Part shown: one piece after another, positions 26,726 through 33,954 of the stretch | How positions within the stretch are numbered: position 1 is the first letter of the stretch | How the letters are laid out: each line of letters opens with the position of its first letter | NCBI GenBank assembly: GCA_937877595.1 | Contig: CALFIY010000024.1 | Coordinates: forward strand, 1-43,890 | Direction: 5' to 3' | Length of the DNA stretch: 43,890 nt | From: an uncultured Prevotella sp. | GTDB taxonomy: Bacteria; Bacteroidota; Bacteroidia; Bacteroidales; Bacteroidaceae | Position numbers and translations under genes: made by a program | The notes under the pieces: generated by a model | What the model saw: the letters and a program-made list of their open reading frames with translations, nothing else | Database searches by the model: none | Told to the model about the DNA's origin: nothing

Positions 26726-26731
26726 CTGGTG

Positions 26732-26974
26732 TTATGCTACCTTCGATTCGATATAGTCGTAGAATTCTGTCAGGGTCTTGACGTTGGTCATCTCCTGTGG
26801 CTTGATTTTGAAGCCGAAGTTCTTCTCTACAATCACTACGATGTCTACGTAGTCGAGGCTGTCGATGCCCATGTCTTCCTTCAGTTTTGCTTCTGGGAAG
26901 ATGTTTTCTTCTTCAATTTCAAGGTCGTCAATGAGAAATGCCTTTACCTTTTCTTCAATTTCTGTACGTGTCAT
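26732..26974 (-). CDS. Acyl carrier protein
   Basis: An 80-residue ACP with serine 39 in EDMGIDSLDYVDIVV as the phosphopantetheine site. The ATG at 26974 is the real start; the open frame upstream overlaps other coding sequence and is basic. It lies 32 bases after the LpxL-like gene and 6 before the dehydratase-like gene. It is one of three carriers in the operon and probably serves the elongation cycle. Confidence 0.92.
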   Translation of the reverse strand: MTRTEIEEKVKAFLIDDLEIEEENIFPEAKLKEDMGIDSLDYVDIVVIVEKNFGFKIKPQEMTNVKTLTEFYDYIESKVA

Positions 26975-27006
26975 AATTGTTTCGTGTTTATTATAAGTTA
27001 AAAATG

Positions 27007-27909
27007 CTATTCGTCTAACCAAAGGTTGAAATAGTTGAACCACTGCTCGGGGTACAGTTCCATAATGTGCTCTATTGCAGCGGTATATGCGTCGGCCAGT
27101 TGCTGGCGCTGCTCTTTGCTTGAGAGCGATTTGTCGTAGCGGAGTTCCTCGTAGTAGCCGGAGTAACTGCCGTCTTTCTCCTTCATAATGCAGACCATCA
27201 CAACGTCGATACCGCGTGTTACGGCAAGTGCAAACGGGCCGCGCGCCAGCCTGACGCGGTGGCCGTGGATGGTGGATGTCACCACCTTGCCGGCATTGAA
27301 GAAACGGTCGGCAAAGACGCTCACCATCTCGTTGTTGTCGAGGGCTTTGATGATGTCTTCGCTGTTTTGCTCGTTGTTGCCGACGGATATCATCTTGACG
27401 TTATGCTTGCCGAACGTTGCTGCGCGCATTGCCATCAACTCCGGCTTCTCGCCGCCGTCCACCAGCACGCTGCATGCCTTTGTCATATAGCGCATATAGC
27501 CCAGCATTTCGCTGCTGCCGATATGCGCATTAAACTGGATGATTGGCTTGTCCTGTCGTAGGATTTTCTCATAGCCTTCATCGTCGTGCATGTTTACGTC
27601 GAAATGATATCCTGCATAGACGGCAAATTTGTCTACTACGGTTTTTCCGAAAATGCAGTGGTTGGCATAGGTGGCGCGGAGTGACTTCCAGCGGCCATAG
27701 CCACGGCGGTGGCGGTAGTAACTGTAGGCGATACGGGCTCCACTGCTGAAGATGAGAGCCGGCGGGATGGCAAAGACATGCATCACGGCATAGACTGTCT
27801 TCAGGCCCATGTAGCGCAGCATGAGGATGAGCGCTCTGTGGAGCCAAGCGCCACCAAACGTGGTGGCGCCTTGCTTTCTGGCTGTTTCCTTTGTCTGTTC
27901 GGCTGACAT
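27007..27909 (-). CDS. LpxL/HtrB-like acyltransferase
   Basis: A 300-residue inner-membrane acyltransferase of the lipid A family. It has a hydrophobic anchor (about 26-56) and the HxxxxE motif as AHIGSSE (H129, E134). ATG 27909 was preferred over an in-frame GTG at 27930 because ATG is favoured and no other signal separates them. It is related in layout to the acyltransferase at 4095-4973 (both share the YGR and NHCxF patterns after the anchor), so the operon starts and ends with members of one family. A likely role is acyl transfer from ACP to a lipid or pigment hydroxyl. Confidence 0.87.
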   Translation of the reverse strand: MSAEQTKETARKQGATTFGGAWLHRALILMLRYMGLKTVYAVMHVFAIPPALIFSSGARIAYSYYRHRRGYGRWKSLRATYANHCIFGKTVVDKFAVYAGYHFDVNMHDDEGYEKILRQDKPIIQFNAHIGSSEMLGYMRYMTKACSVLVDGGEKPELMAMRAATFGKHNVKMISVGNNEQNSEDIIKALDNNEMVSVFADRFFNAGKVVTSTIHGHRVRLARGPFALAVTRGIDVVMVCIMKEKDGSYSGYYEELRYDKSLSSKEQRQQLADAYTAAIEHIMELYPEQWFNYFNLWLDE

Positions 27910-27942
27910 ATCGTCGTTATGCTCTCGCACTTATGCTTCAGT

Positions 27943-29172
27943 TTACTTTGTAACTTCCTTCTTGATGACGAGGGCAGAGTTGGTGCCGCCGAAGCCAAAG
28001 GAGTTGCTCAGCACGGTGTTCACCGGTGTGTCGATGGTCTTTGCCGTGAGGTTGAGCGGTGCTGCGTATTCGTCGGGATTTTCCAGGTTGATGTTTGGAG
28101 CGACGAAGTTGTTGTGCATCATAATGAGCGAATAGACTACCTCGCTGGCTCCTGCCATCCAACATTCGTGTCCTGTCATCGACTTGGTGCTGGAAATATA
28201 GGCTCGCTGGCCTGTGAACAGACGGGCAAGGGCTTTTGCCTCGTTGGCGTCGCCCTGTGCTGTCGATGTGGCGTGTGCATTGATATAGTCGATGTCCTCT
28301 GCCTTTACTCCGGCGTCTTCCATGGCGCGCTTCATGGCTATGTAACTGCCATCGTCGCTGGGCTGGCTGATGCCGCCGCCGTTGCTGGAGAAGCCATAGC
28401 CGCAAACCTCACCGAGGATAGTGGCTCCGCGTGCTGTAGCGTGGTCGTAGTCTTCGAGCACAAGTGCTGCAGCACCTCCACTCGGCACGAGGCCGTCGCG
28501 GTCGCGGTCGAATGGGCGCGATGCCTTTGTAGGCTCGTCCATTCTCACACTGAATGTGTTAAGCGCATCGAAGGATGACATGGCATACTTGTTTACCTCC
28601 TGTGCTCCTCCGCAGAGTATCACGTCCTGCAGTCCCTGCTTGATGAGCAGATAGGCCAGTCCGATGCTGTGCGAGCCGCTTGCACATGCTGCGCTGACGG
28701 AGAAGTTTACTCCGCGCAGGTGGAAGATTGTCGACATGTTCATGTTGACCGTTGAATTCATGCCCTGGAAGATGAGGCCTGAGCCCAGCAGTGCTGAATC
28801 GTGCTTTTCGGCCATGAGGCGTGCGGCTTCCACTACGGCGCTTGCCGACGAGTCGTTGCCGAAGATGCCGCCAACCTCGTTGGCAAGCAGGTATTCATCG
28901 TCAATGCCTGCCATCTGGAAGGCTTCGCGGCTTGCCATGTAGGCATACTCTGCTTCTTCCGACATGCCGGTGCGTATGCGGCGGTCGAGCAGGCCTTTCA
29001 GTTTCGGACGCTCCACGATACCGGTCAGTCCTGAGCGGTATCCGTAATCCAGACGGTCCTGATCGATACCTATTCCCGATTTTCCGTCATATAGTGACTG
29101 TCGTACTTCGTCTACATTCTTTCCGAGGCATGACCAGATGCCCATACCAGTTATTACAACTCTTCTGTTCAT
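27943..29172 (-). CDS. FabB/FabF-type beta-ketoacyl-ACP synthase
   Basis: A 409-residue ketosynthase with C163 in VSAACASGSHSIG, H300 in NAHATSTAQGD and H335 in KSMTGHECWMAGA, all in place. ATG 29172 gives the standard NRRVVITGMGIWS start; codons upstream in frame do not look like this family. The CASGSH pattern is closer to KAS I (FabB) than to the other two FabF-like proteins. It is the second gene of the operon, 31 bases after the ketoreductase, as in aryl-polyene loci where ketosynthase and ketoreductase are neighbours. Confidence 0.92.
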   Translation of the reverse strand: MNRRVVITGMGIWSCLGKNVDEVRQSLYDGKSGIGIDQDRLDYGYRSGLTGIVERPKLKGLLDRRIRTGMSEEAEYAYMASREAFQMAGIDDEYLLANEVGGIFGNDSSASAVVEAARLMAEKHDSALLGSGLIFQGMNSTVNMNMSTIFHLRGVNFSVSAACASGSHSIGLAYLLIKQGLQDVILCGGAQEVNKYAMSSFDALNTFSVRMDEPTKASRPFDRDRDGLVPSGGAAALVLEDYDHATARGATILGEVCGYGFSSNGGGISQPSDDGSYIAMKRAMEDAGVKAEDIDYINAHATSTAQGDANEAKALARLFTGQRAYISSTKSMTGHECWMAGASEVVYSLIMMHNNFVAPNINLENPDEYAAPLNLTAKTIDTPVNTVLSNSFGFGGTNSALVIKKEVTK

Positions 29173-29203
29173 TTTGCTGTATGTGTGTTTTCTCGATTTG
29201 TTT

Positions 29204-29935
29204 TCAAGTGTAAAGTCCTCCGTTGATGGAGATTGTCTCGCCAGTGATGTAGGCTGCTGCATCAGACAGCAGGAAACATACAAGCGCTGCTACTTCCTCA
29301 GGACGGCCAAAACGGTTCATCGGAACCTGTTGTTTCAACTGGTCTACGTCAAGATCCTTGGTCATGTCGGTCTCGATGAAGCCCGGGGCTACGGCGTTGA
29401 CCGTCACCTGGCGTGCTGCTGTCTCCAGGGCGAGAGCCTTGGTGGCTCCGATAAGCGCTGCCTTGGCGGCGCTGTAGTTGGCCTGGCCGGCCAGACCTTT
29501 CAGGCCTGAGAGCGAAGCCATGTTGACGATGCGTCCGCCGTGTTTGCGCTGCAGCATCTTGGGCAGCAGTTTGCGTGTCACGTAGAAGAAGCCGTGCAGA
29601 GAGGTGCCTATCACGGCGTGCCAGTCTTCGGCAGGCATCATAAACATCATGTTGTCGCGGCGTATGCCGGCATTGTTTACGAGATAGGCGACATAGTCGT
29701 CGGGATGGGCTTCCATCCAGTTGTCGAGGGCTGTCTCGACAGCCTCCTGGTTGCTTACGTCGAAGCGCATCAGTTCGGCAGTGCCGCCCTGTGCCTCTAC
29801 TGCAGCCTTTACTTCCTGTGCAGCCTGTTCGTTCGACTGATAATTGATGATTACTGGAATTCCCTGACGTGAAATCTCAAGACAGATTGCTTTTCCAAGA
29901 CCGCGCGAACCGCCGGTGATAAGAGCGTATTTCAT
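29204..29935 (-). CDS. fabG: 3-oxoacyl-ACP reductase (FabG-like; ApeQ-like)
   Basis: A 243-residue short-chain dehydrogenase with the NADPH loop TGGSRGLGKA (8-17), NNAG (about 88-91), and the Ser-Tyr-Lys set (NMASLSGLKG, YSAAK), ending with the family tail GETISINGGLYT. It reduces beta-ketoacyl-ACP, the step before dehydration in each polyene cycle. It is the first gene of the pigment operon. A Bacteroidota-type promoter lies 24-31 bases before its start. It may also be able to serve general fatty acid synthesis. Confidence 0.93.
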   Translation of the reverse strand: MKYALITGGSRGLGKAICLEISRQGIPVIINYQSNEQAAQEVKAAVEAQGGTAELMRFDVSNQEAVETALDNWMEAHPDDYVAYLVNNAGIRRDNMMFMMPAEDWHAVIGTSLHGFFYVTRKLLPKMLQRKHGGRIVNMASLSGLKGLAGQANYSAAKAALIGATKALALETAARQVTVNAVAPGFIETDMTKDLDVDQLKQQVPMNRFGRPEEVAALVCFLLSDAAAYITGETISINGGLYT

Positions 29936-29958
29936 TGTAGTTTTCTATTTTTGCGGTG

Positions 29959-29966
29959 CAAAGGTA
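29959..29966 (-). promoter_or_regulatory. Promoter -7 element (TACCTTTG) of the pigment operon
   Basis: On the minus strand TACCTTTG matches the Bacteroidota TAnnTTTG element exactly, giving a leader of about 20 bases before the reductase start. The -33 TTTG element is not clear at the right distance, so this may be a weak or activator-dependent promoter. It is the only good promoter found for the 29-gene unit. Confidence 0.7.
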
Positions 29967-30489
29967 CTGTTTTTTTTGTTAACGAGAGAAATAAAACAGC
30001 AGAAAAAGTTGGTCGCGCAATATAATAATAACACAAATCAAGAATGTCTCTTTACGACCGGCTCCGGCGCGGGATGCGAAAACGGTATGTTTATGCAAAA
30101 ATTCCTGTATATTTTCTGTCCGGGAAAAATGACAATCTGGAGTGGGGGAAGGTCATTTTCTGGTTGTTGAAACAGTAAAAATGAGCGGCAGGTGAGTGGT
30201 GGATTTTAAAAACACGCTTTTTAGTTTTAAAAAAACAGCGCAGATTTTCGTCACGCGTCATTTTATTTTCAAGAAAAGTGCTGAAAATTAGTGGAAAACA
30301 GTAGTGAAAACCGCTGCTTTCGTACTGAAAAAACGGCTCGTCGTTTTCGATATTAGCCGAAACGCACTGCGTTTCAGTGACTTACGCTGAAGCGAAAAAA
30401 CGGGCATTTCCGAGCCTCGGGAAATGTGCTTCCGTTTTGCGGAAATTATGGGCAGTCGAAAAAGTGAATATGAATAAATATGCAGGATG
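29967..30489. other. Intergenic region with several short hairpins, no gene seen
   Basis: The 520 bases between the pigment operon promoter and the fucosyltransferase-like gene show no credible gene on either strand. Besides the terminator at 30395-30426 they hold an 8-base palindrome around 30359-30375 (GAAACGCA, one base, TGCGTTTC) and a small hairpin at 30430-30444 (TTCCG/CGGAA). The right half (30340-30450) is dense with such motifs; the left half is A/T-rich and featureless. Confidence 0.5.
30395..30426 (-). terminator. Terminator of the sppA-to-fucosyltransferase operon
   Basis: Read on the minus strand, CATTTCCCGAG pairs with CTCGGAAATG (one bulged base, 30426-30405), followed by CCCG and six T (30400-30395). 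It lies 64 bases after the stop of the glycosyltransferase gene and before the pigment operon promoter, separating the two minus-strand operons. Confidence 0.7.
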
Positions 30490-31326
30490 TCACCAGTCAA
30501 AAATTTCCTTCCCGTTTTCAAAGTGGAAGAAGTCGACAATGGGCGAAAAACTGTCGTCGGTGAACTGCTGTGCCTTGCTCTCGATGAAACAGAGAGGCAC
30601 TCTGCCTATAAACGAGGCCCAGCGCGAATAACTGCTGAAAGGGCCCATGATGCGATGGCAAAGTGAGAGCGTGTAGAGGTCGAGAATGGCTCCCGAAGGC
30701 TCACGTCCGAATCGCCTGCAGGTGCATCCCTCGAAGATGTCGAGTGGGAAGTCTTCGTTGCTGCTTATGAAGAAACTCACCTTGCGTGGTGCGAAGAGTT
30801 GCTGCACGCGGAGCATGAACTGATGGTAGTCGGAGAGTTCGTAGAAAAAGCGTCCGTCGTTCCATGTGGCGTAGTCGCCGCGGCGGATATGTACTCCGAC
30901 AACGACATCCGACTCTGCGGCAAGGCTGCCGACCATCTGTTCGGCGCGCTGCATGATGTTGTCGGCAGGGCGGAAGATGCGCTGCAGTTCGGGAAGCGTG
31001 GACTGAAGATAGCGCGTGTCACGGCGAGTCTGCCAGCCCTTGGTAAATCCCAGCGTGGCGAAAATCTTGTCCCAACGGGCATTGTGGGTGACCTTCCACG
31101 TCAGTCCCTTGTAGTTGTTCCAACCATTTCCGCGCTCGAGATACCATTTCTGCCAGAGCGGAAAGTGGATGAACGGAGCGTGGAGCAGGTTGGGGAAATC
31201 TTCAATAGTCCAGTCGTAGAAGATAATAACCATGTGTCGATGCTCCGCAACGCAGCGCGCTACGCTGGCCACGTAGGTCCACAGGCGGTTGCATGTCTGT
31301 CCCGGGGCATCACAGATGACTCTCAT
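30490..31326 (-). CDS. Fucosyltransferase-like glycosyltransferase (GT11-type)
   Basis: The 278-residue protein has the HIRRGDY motif (146-152) of alpha-1,2- and related fucosyltransferases, which binds GDP-fucose, followed by SFFISSNEDFP and a C-terminal SLCHRIMGPFSSYSRWAS block typical of GT11. The N-terminus (GQTCNRLWTY) differs from the usual GGLGNQLFQY, so the exact family is less sure. It would add a sugar to a surface glycan or O-antigen. It is the last gene of the operon that also holds lpxK, 17 bases after a secreted-protein gene. Confidence 0.75.
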   Translation of the reverse strand: MRVICDAPGQTCNRLWTYVASVARCVAEHRHMVIIFYDWTIEDFPNLLHAPFIHFPLWQKWYLERGNGWNNYKGLTWKVTHNARWDKIFATLGFTKGWQTRRDTRYLQSTLPELQRIFRPADNIMQRAEQMVGSLAAESDVVVGVHIRRGDYATWNDGRFFYELSDYHQFMLRVQQLFAPRKVSFFISSNEDFPLDIFEGCTCRRFGREPSGAILDLYTLSLCHRIMGPFSSYSRWASFIGRVPLCFIESKAQQFTDDSFSPIVDFFHFENGKEIFDW

Positions 31327-31343
31327 TCCTGCTCTGTTTGCTG

Positions 31344-31994
31344 TTATTCTGTAGGGCTCAGGGCCTTCAGCATGCGGCTCAGGCTCTCAGGGTTGTTCCA
31401 TGAGAAGTTGTCGCTCTGTATCACTGTGGTGAAGGCTCTGCGCTGGTCCTTGGTGATAAGCCGCTTGAGTTCTCGCTCGTGAGCCCTGACCACCTTGCCG
31501 TTGTAGCGCACGAAGTAGAGGCTTATGACGGGATATTCTATCTCATCCTCGGAGAACAGTTCCACGGTTGTGGCTCCTGTGTAGTCCTGTAGGGACATGT
31601 CTGTCACGACTCTGTTGTTTTCTACAAACCTGTCGAGTGCCTCCTGGTCGATGAGCATCACGCGGAACACGGCATTGGCACCCACCGTGTCAAGTCGCTC
31701 TGCCAGCAGTGTGTCGATGCGCTCAAAATAGTGGCCTGCTATCACCACGCTCTTGATGCGCTCACGTCTGGCCTGCAATATGTGACCCTGCGCCTCTTTG
31801 TACAGAAGGGTGCTGTTCTTCAGGAAAATATTGGCCTGTGTCACGGTAACGGCATTGCCGCGTTCCATCTGGATTATTGCTGGCTGGAACTTGTCGAACA
31901 GCGTGATGCGCCGATGAGTGCCACGTTGTGCTGTGGCGCTGCATAGCAGTAGGAATGCTGCTGCCATCAGTAGGAAAGACTTTCTTGCAGACAT
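31344..31994 (-). CDS. Exported protein of unknown function
   Basis: The 216-residue protein (start ATG 31994) begins with a signal peptide ending FLLLCSATAQ. The mature part contains a helical segment (QANIFLKNSTLLYKEAQGHILQARRERIK) and beta-rich stretches with the phrase YPVISLYFVRYNGKVVRAHE. I recognise no known domain. It lies 17 bases from each neighbour (thiL upstream, glycosyltransferase downstream) and so belongs to the operon. Envelope function is suggested only by the signal peptide and by lpxK and sppA in the same unit. Confidence 0.75.
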   Translation of the reverse strand: MSARKSFLLMAAAFLLLCSATAQRGTHRRITLFDKFQPAIIQMERGNAVTVTQANIFLKNSTLLYKEAQGHILQARRERIKSVVIAGHYFERIDTLLAERLDTVGANAVFRVMLIDQEALDRFVENNRVVTDMSLQDYTGATTVELFSEDEIEYPVISLYFVRYNGKVVRAHERELKRLITKDQRRAFTTVIQSDNFSWNNPESLSRMLKALSPTE

Positions 31995-32011
31995 TTTTTT
32001 TCTTTTGGTGT

Positions 32012-33121
32012 TTATCCCTTCAGGGGGTTCCATCCCTGGGCGCGCAACTCAAATTCCTGTCCGTCGCGCGTCACGAGCAGACAGCCGAGTTCCTTACGGG
32101 TGATGTGGCCAATGAGATGTATGCCCTCTACTGACGTTATCTTCTCGTGGTCGCCTATGGGGACGGTGAAGAGAAGTTCGTAGTCCTCGCCGCCGTTGAG
32201 TGCACATGTGGTGACATTCATGTTCATCTCCTCGGCCATCACGGCAGTCTGATAGTCAATGGGTATCTGTTTTTCGTAGATGCGGCAGCCCACGCCCGAC
32301 TGAGTGCAGATGTGCATCAACTCGCTCGACAGCCCGTCGCTTACGTCCATCATCGACGTGGGACGGATGCCTGCTTCGCGCAACTTGGCAATGATGTCGC
32401 CGCGGGCCTCTGTCTGCAGTTGCCGCTGCAGCAGATACTCTTTTCCTGCAAAGTCGGGCTGGAAGTCGCGCGCTGCAGAGAGTTGGGAGTTGAGCACCGA
32501 GAGATGCTGCTCGTCGCCGGCAGCCTTTGCCAGGGCTATCTTCTTCTGTATTTCGTCAATCTGGCTGTAGTAGACCGACTTTTCGCGCTCCAGAAGTTGC
32601 AGTCCCATATAGGCGGCGCCGAGGTCGCCGCTGACACAGATAAGGTCGGTGTCGTGGGCACCGTTGCGGTAGACGATGTCGCTGCTACGGGCTTCGCCGA
32701 TGCACGTTATTGAGACTGCCATGCCCGTGAAACTGCTGGTGGTGTCGCCGCCGACAACGTCGACGCCCCATTTCTTGCAGGCGCGGTGCAGACCGCTGTA
32801 GAACAACTCAATATCCTCTACCGTGAAGCGCTTGCTGAGAGCCAGCGATACTGTCATCTGGCGCGGCGTGCCATTCATGGCAAAGATGTCGCTTATGTTC
32901 ACCATCGCCGACTTGTATCCCAGATGCTCCAGGTCGATATATGTCAAGTCGAAATGTACGCCCTCCATCAGCATGTCGGTTGTGACGAGTACCTCGCCGT
33001 CGGGATAATGCAGCACGGCACAGTCGTCGCCAACTCCTTTCAGCGTTGACGGCTGTGTGGGCGGAAAGGGCTTTGTCAGACGGTCTATCAGACCAAACTC
33101 GCCCAGTTCGGAAATATTCAT
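32012..33121 (-). CDS. thiL: Thiamine-monophosphate kinase (ThiL)
   Basis: ThiL phosphorylates thiamine monophosphate to the active coenzyme thiamine diphosphate in the cytosol. The 369-residue protein has the family motifs: FGLIDRL (9-15), VGDDCAVL (30-37), TTDMLMEGVHF (47-57), GGDTTSS (124-130), MDVSDGLSSELMHIC and NGGEDYELLFTV. It carries an insertion of about 35 helical residues (183-218, rich in Q, K and A) that makes it longer than usual. It lies 23 bases after the nucleoside phosphorylase gene. Confidence 0.95.
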   Translation of the reverse strand: MNISELGEFGLIDRLTKPFPPTQPSTLKGVGDDCAVLHYPDGEVLVTTDMLMEGVHFDLTYIDLEHLGYKSAMVNISDIFAMNGTPRQMTVSLALSKRFTVEDIELFYSGLHRACKKWGVDVVGGDTTSSFTGMAVSITCIGEARSSDIVYRNGAHDTDLICVSGDLGAAYMGLQLLEREKSVYYSQIDEIQKKIALAKAAGDEQHLSVLNSQLSAARDFQPDFAGKEYLLQRQLQTEARGDIIAKLREAGIRPTSMMDVSDGLSSELMHICTQSGVGCRIYEKQIPIDYQTAVMAEEMNMNVTTCALNGGEDYELLFTVPIGDHEKITSVEGIHLIGHITRKELGCLLVTRDGQEFELRAQGWNPLKG

Positions 33122-33144
33122 GTGGAAATATTCGTGGGAAAATC

Positions 33145-33954
33145 TTATGAGCGGTTTATCATCTCGCGCATTATTTCTGTCATAATGGGCTGTGCCTTGT
33201 TGGCAGCCTCCTGCACTTCTTCGTGGCTGACTTCCACGGGATTGTCGAAGCCGCCAAGGTCGGTAATCACCGACACGCCGAAGGTGCGGATGCCGCAGTG
33301 ATGGGCTACGATAACTTCGGGAATGGTCGACATGCCCACGGCATCACCGCCAAGAAGCCTGTACATGCGGTATTCTGCAGGCGTCTCAAACGTAGGGCCT
33401 TGTACACCGACGTAGACGCCGTATGTGAGACGTATTTTCTTCTCACGGGCGATGTTGGTAGCAAGGCGGATGAGATTGACGTCGTATGTCTCGTGCATGT
33501 CGGGGAAGCGCGGTCCCGTGGGCATGTTCTTGCCGCGCAGCGGATGCTCGGGGAAGAAATTGATATGGTCGGTGATGATCATCAAATCGCCAATCTGGAA
33601 CTGCGGATTCATTCCGCCGGCAGCATTGCTGACAAAAAGGGTCTTGATTCCAAGTTCGTACATTACGCGAACAGGGAATGTAACTTCCTTCATAGAGTAA
33701 CCTTCGTAGTAATGAAAGCGTCCCTGCATGGCAATAATGTCTTTGTTGCCAAGACGGCCGAAGATGAGTTTTCCGCTATGGCCTTCTACCGTGGAGACGG
33801 GGAAGTTGGGAATGTCGGAATAGGCGATTTCCTGCTTGTCAGTGATTTCTGAAGCTAATTGTCCGAGACCGGTCCCCAGAATGATGGCTGTTTTTGGGCT
33901 TGTGGTCATCCTTTGCTTTAGCCAGGATGCTGTTTCTTGAATTTTTGCATACAT
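33145..33954 (-). CDS. punA: Purine nucleoside phosphorylase
   Basis: The 269-residue enzyme splits purine nucleosides with phosphate for salvage. Signature parts are AIILGTGLGQLA (23-34), the phosphate-binding HSGKLIFG and GRFHYYEGY, SNAAGGMN, and the substrate loop GPTFETPAE. It belongs to the trimeric type (family II). The first 116 bases overlap the end of lpxK in another frame. A later ATG at 33909 would shorten the overlap but still leave about 70 bases, since the AIILG strand is needed. Confidence 0.95.
   Translation of the reverse strand: MYAKIQETASWLKQRMTTSPKTAIILGTGLGQLASEITDKQEIAYSDIPNFPVSTVEGHSGKLIFGRLGNKDIIAMQGRFHYYEGYSMKEVTFPVRVMYELGIKTLFVSNAAGGMNPQFQIGDLMIITDHINFFPEHPLRGKNMPTGPRFPDMHETYDVNLIRLATNIAREKKIRLTYGVYVGVQGPTFETPAEYRMYRLLGGDAVGMSTIPEVIVAHHCGIRTFGVSVITDLGGFDNPVEVSHEEVQEAANKAQPIMTEIMREMINRS

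Larger units (their letters stand above)
4095..29935 (-). other. Flexirubin-type aryl-polyene plus dialkylresorcinol biosynthetic gene cluster (29 genes)
   Basis: All 29 genes lie on the minus strand. Most junctions overlap (ATGA, GTGA, TAATG or TGATG) or are separated by fewer than 40 bases; the largest gaps are 50 and 74 bases. The content is an aryl-acid ligase, three ACPs, three FabF/FabB-type ketosynthases, a chain-length-factor-like protein, a half ketosynthase, a ketoreductase, two hotdog dehydratase-like proteins, a thioesterase, DarA, DarB, a methyltransferase, a FAD oxidoreductase, a GT2, acyltransferases, an MMPL fusion, a LolA-like carrier and accessory proteins. This combination is the known signature of flexirubins in Bacteroidota. 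The exact product cannot be read from sequence. Confidence 0.9.

Noticed and set aside
30377..30631. Short frames across the hairpin-rich intergenic region
   Set aside because: They overlap the end of the glycosyltransferase gene and the terminator and show no protein-like composition.
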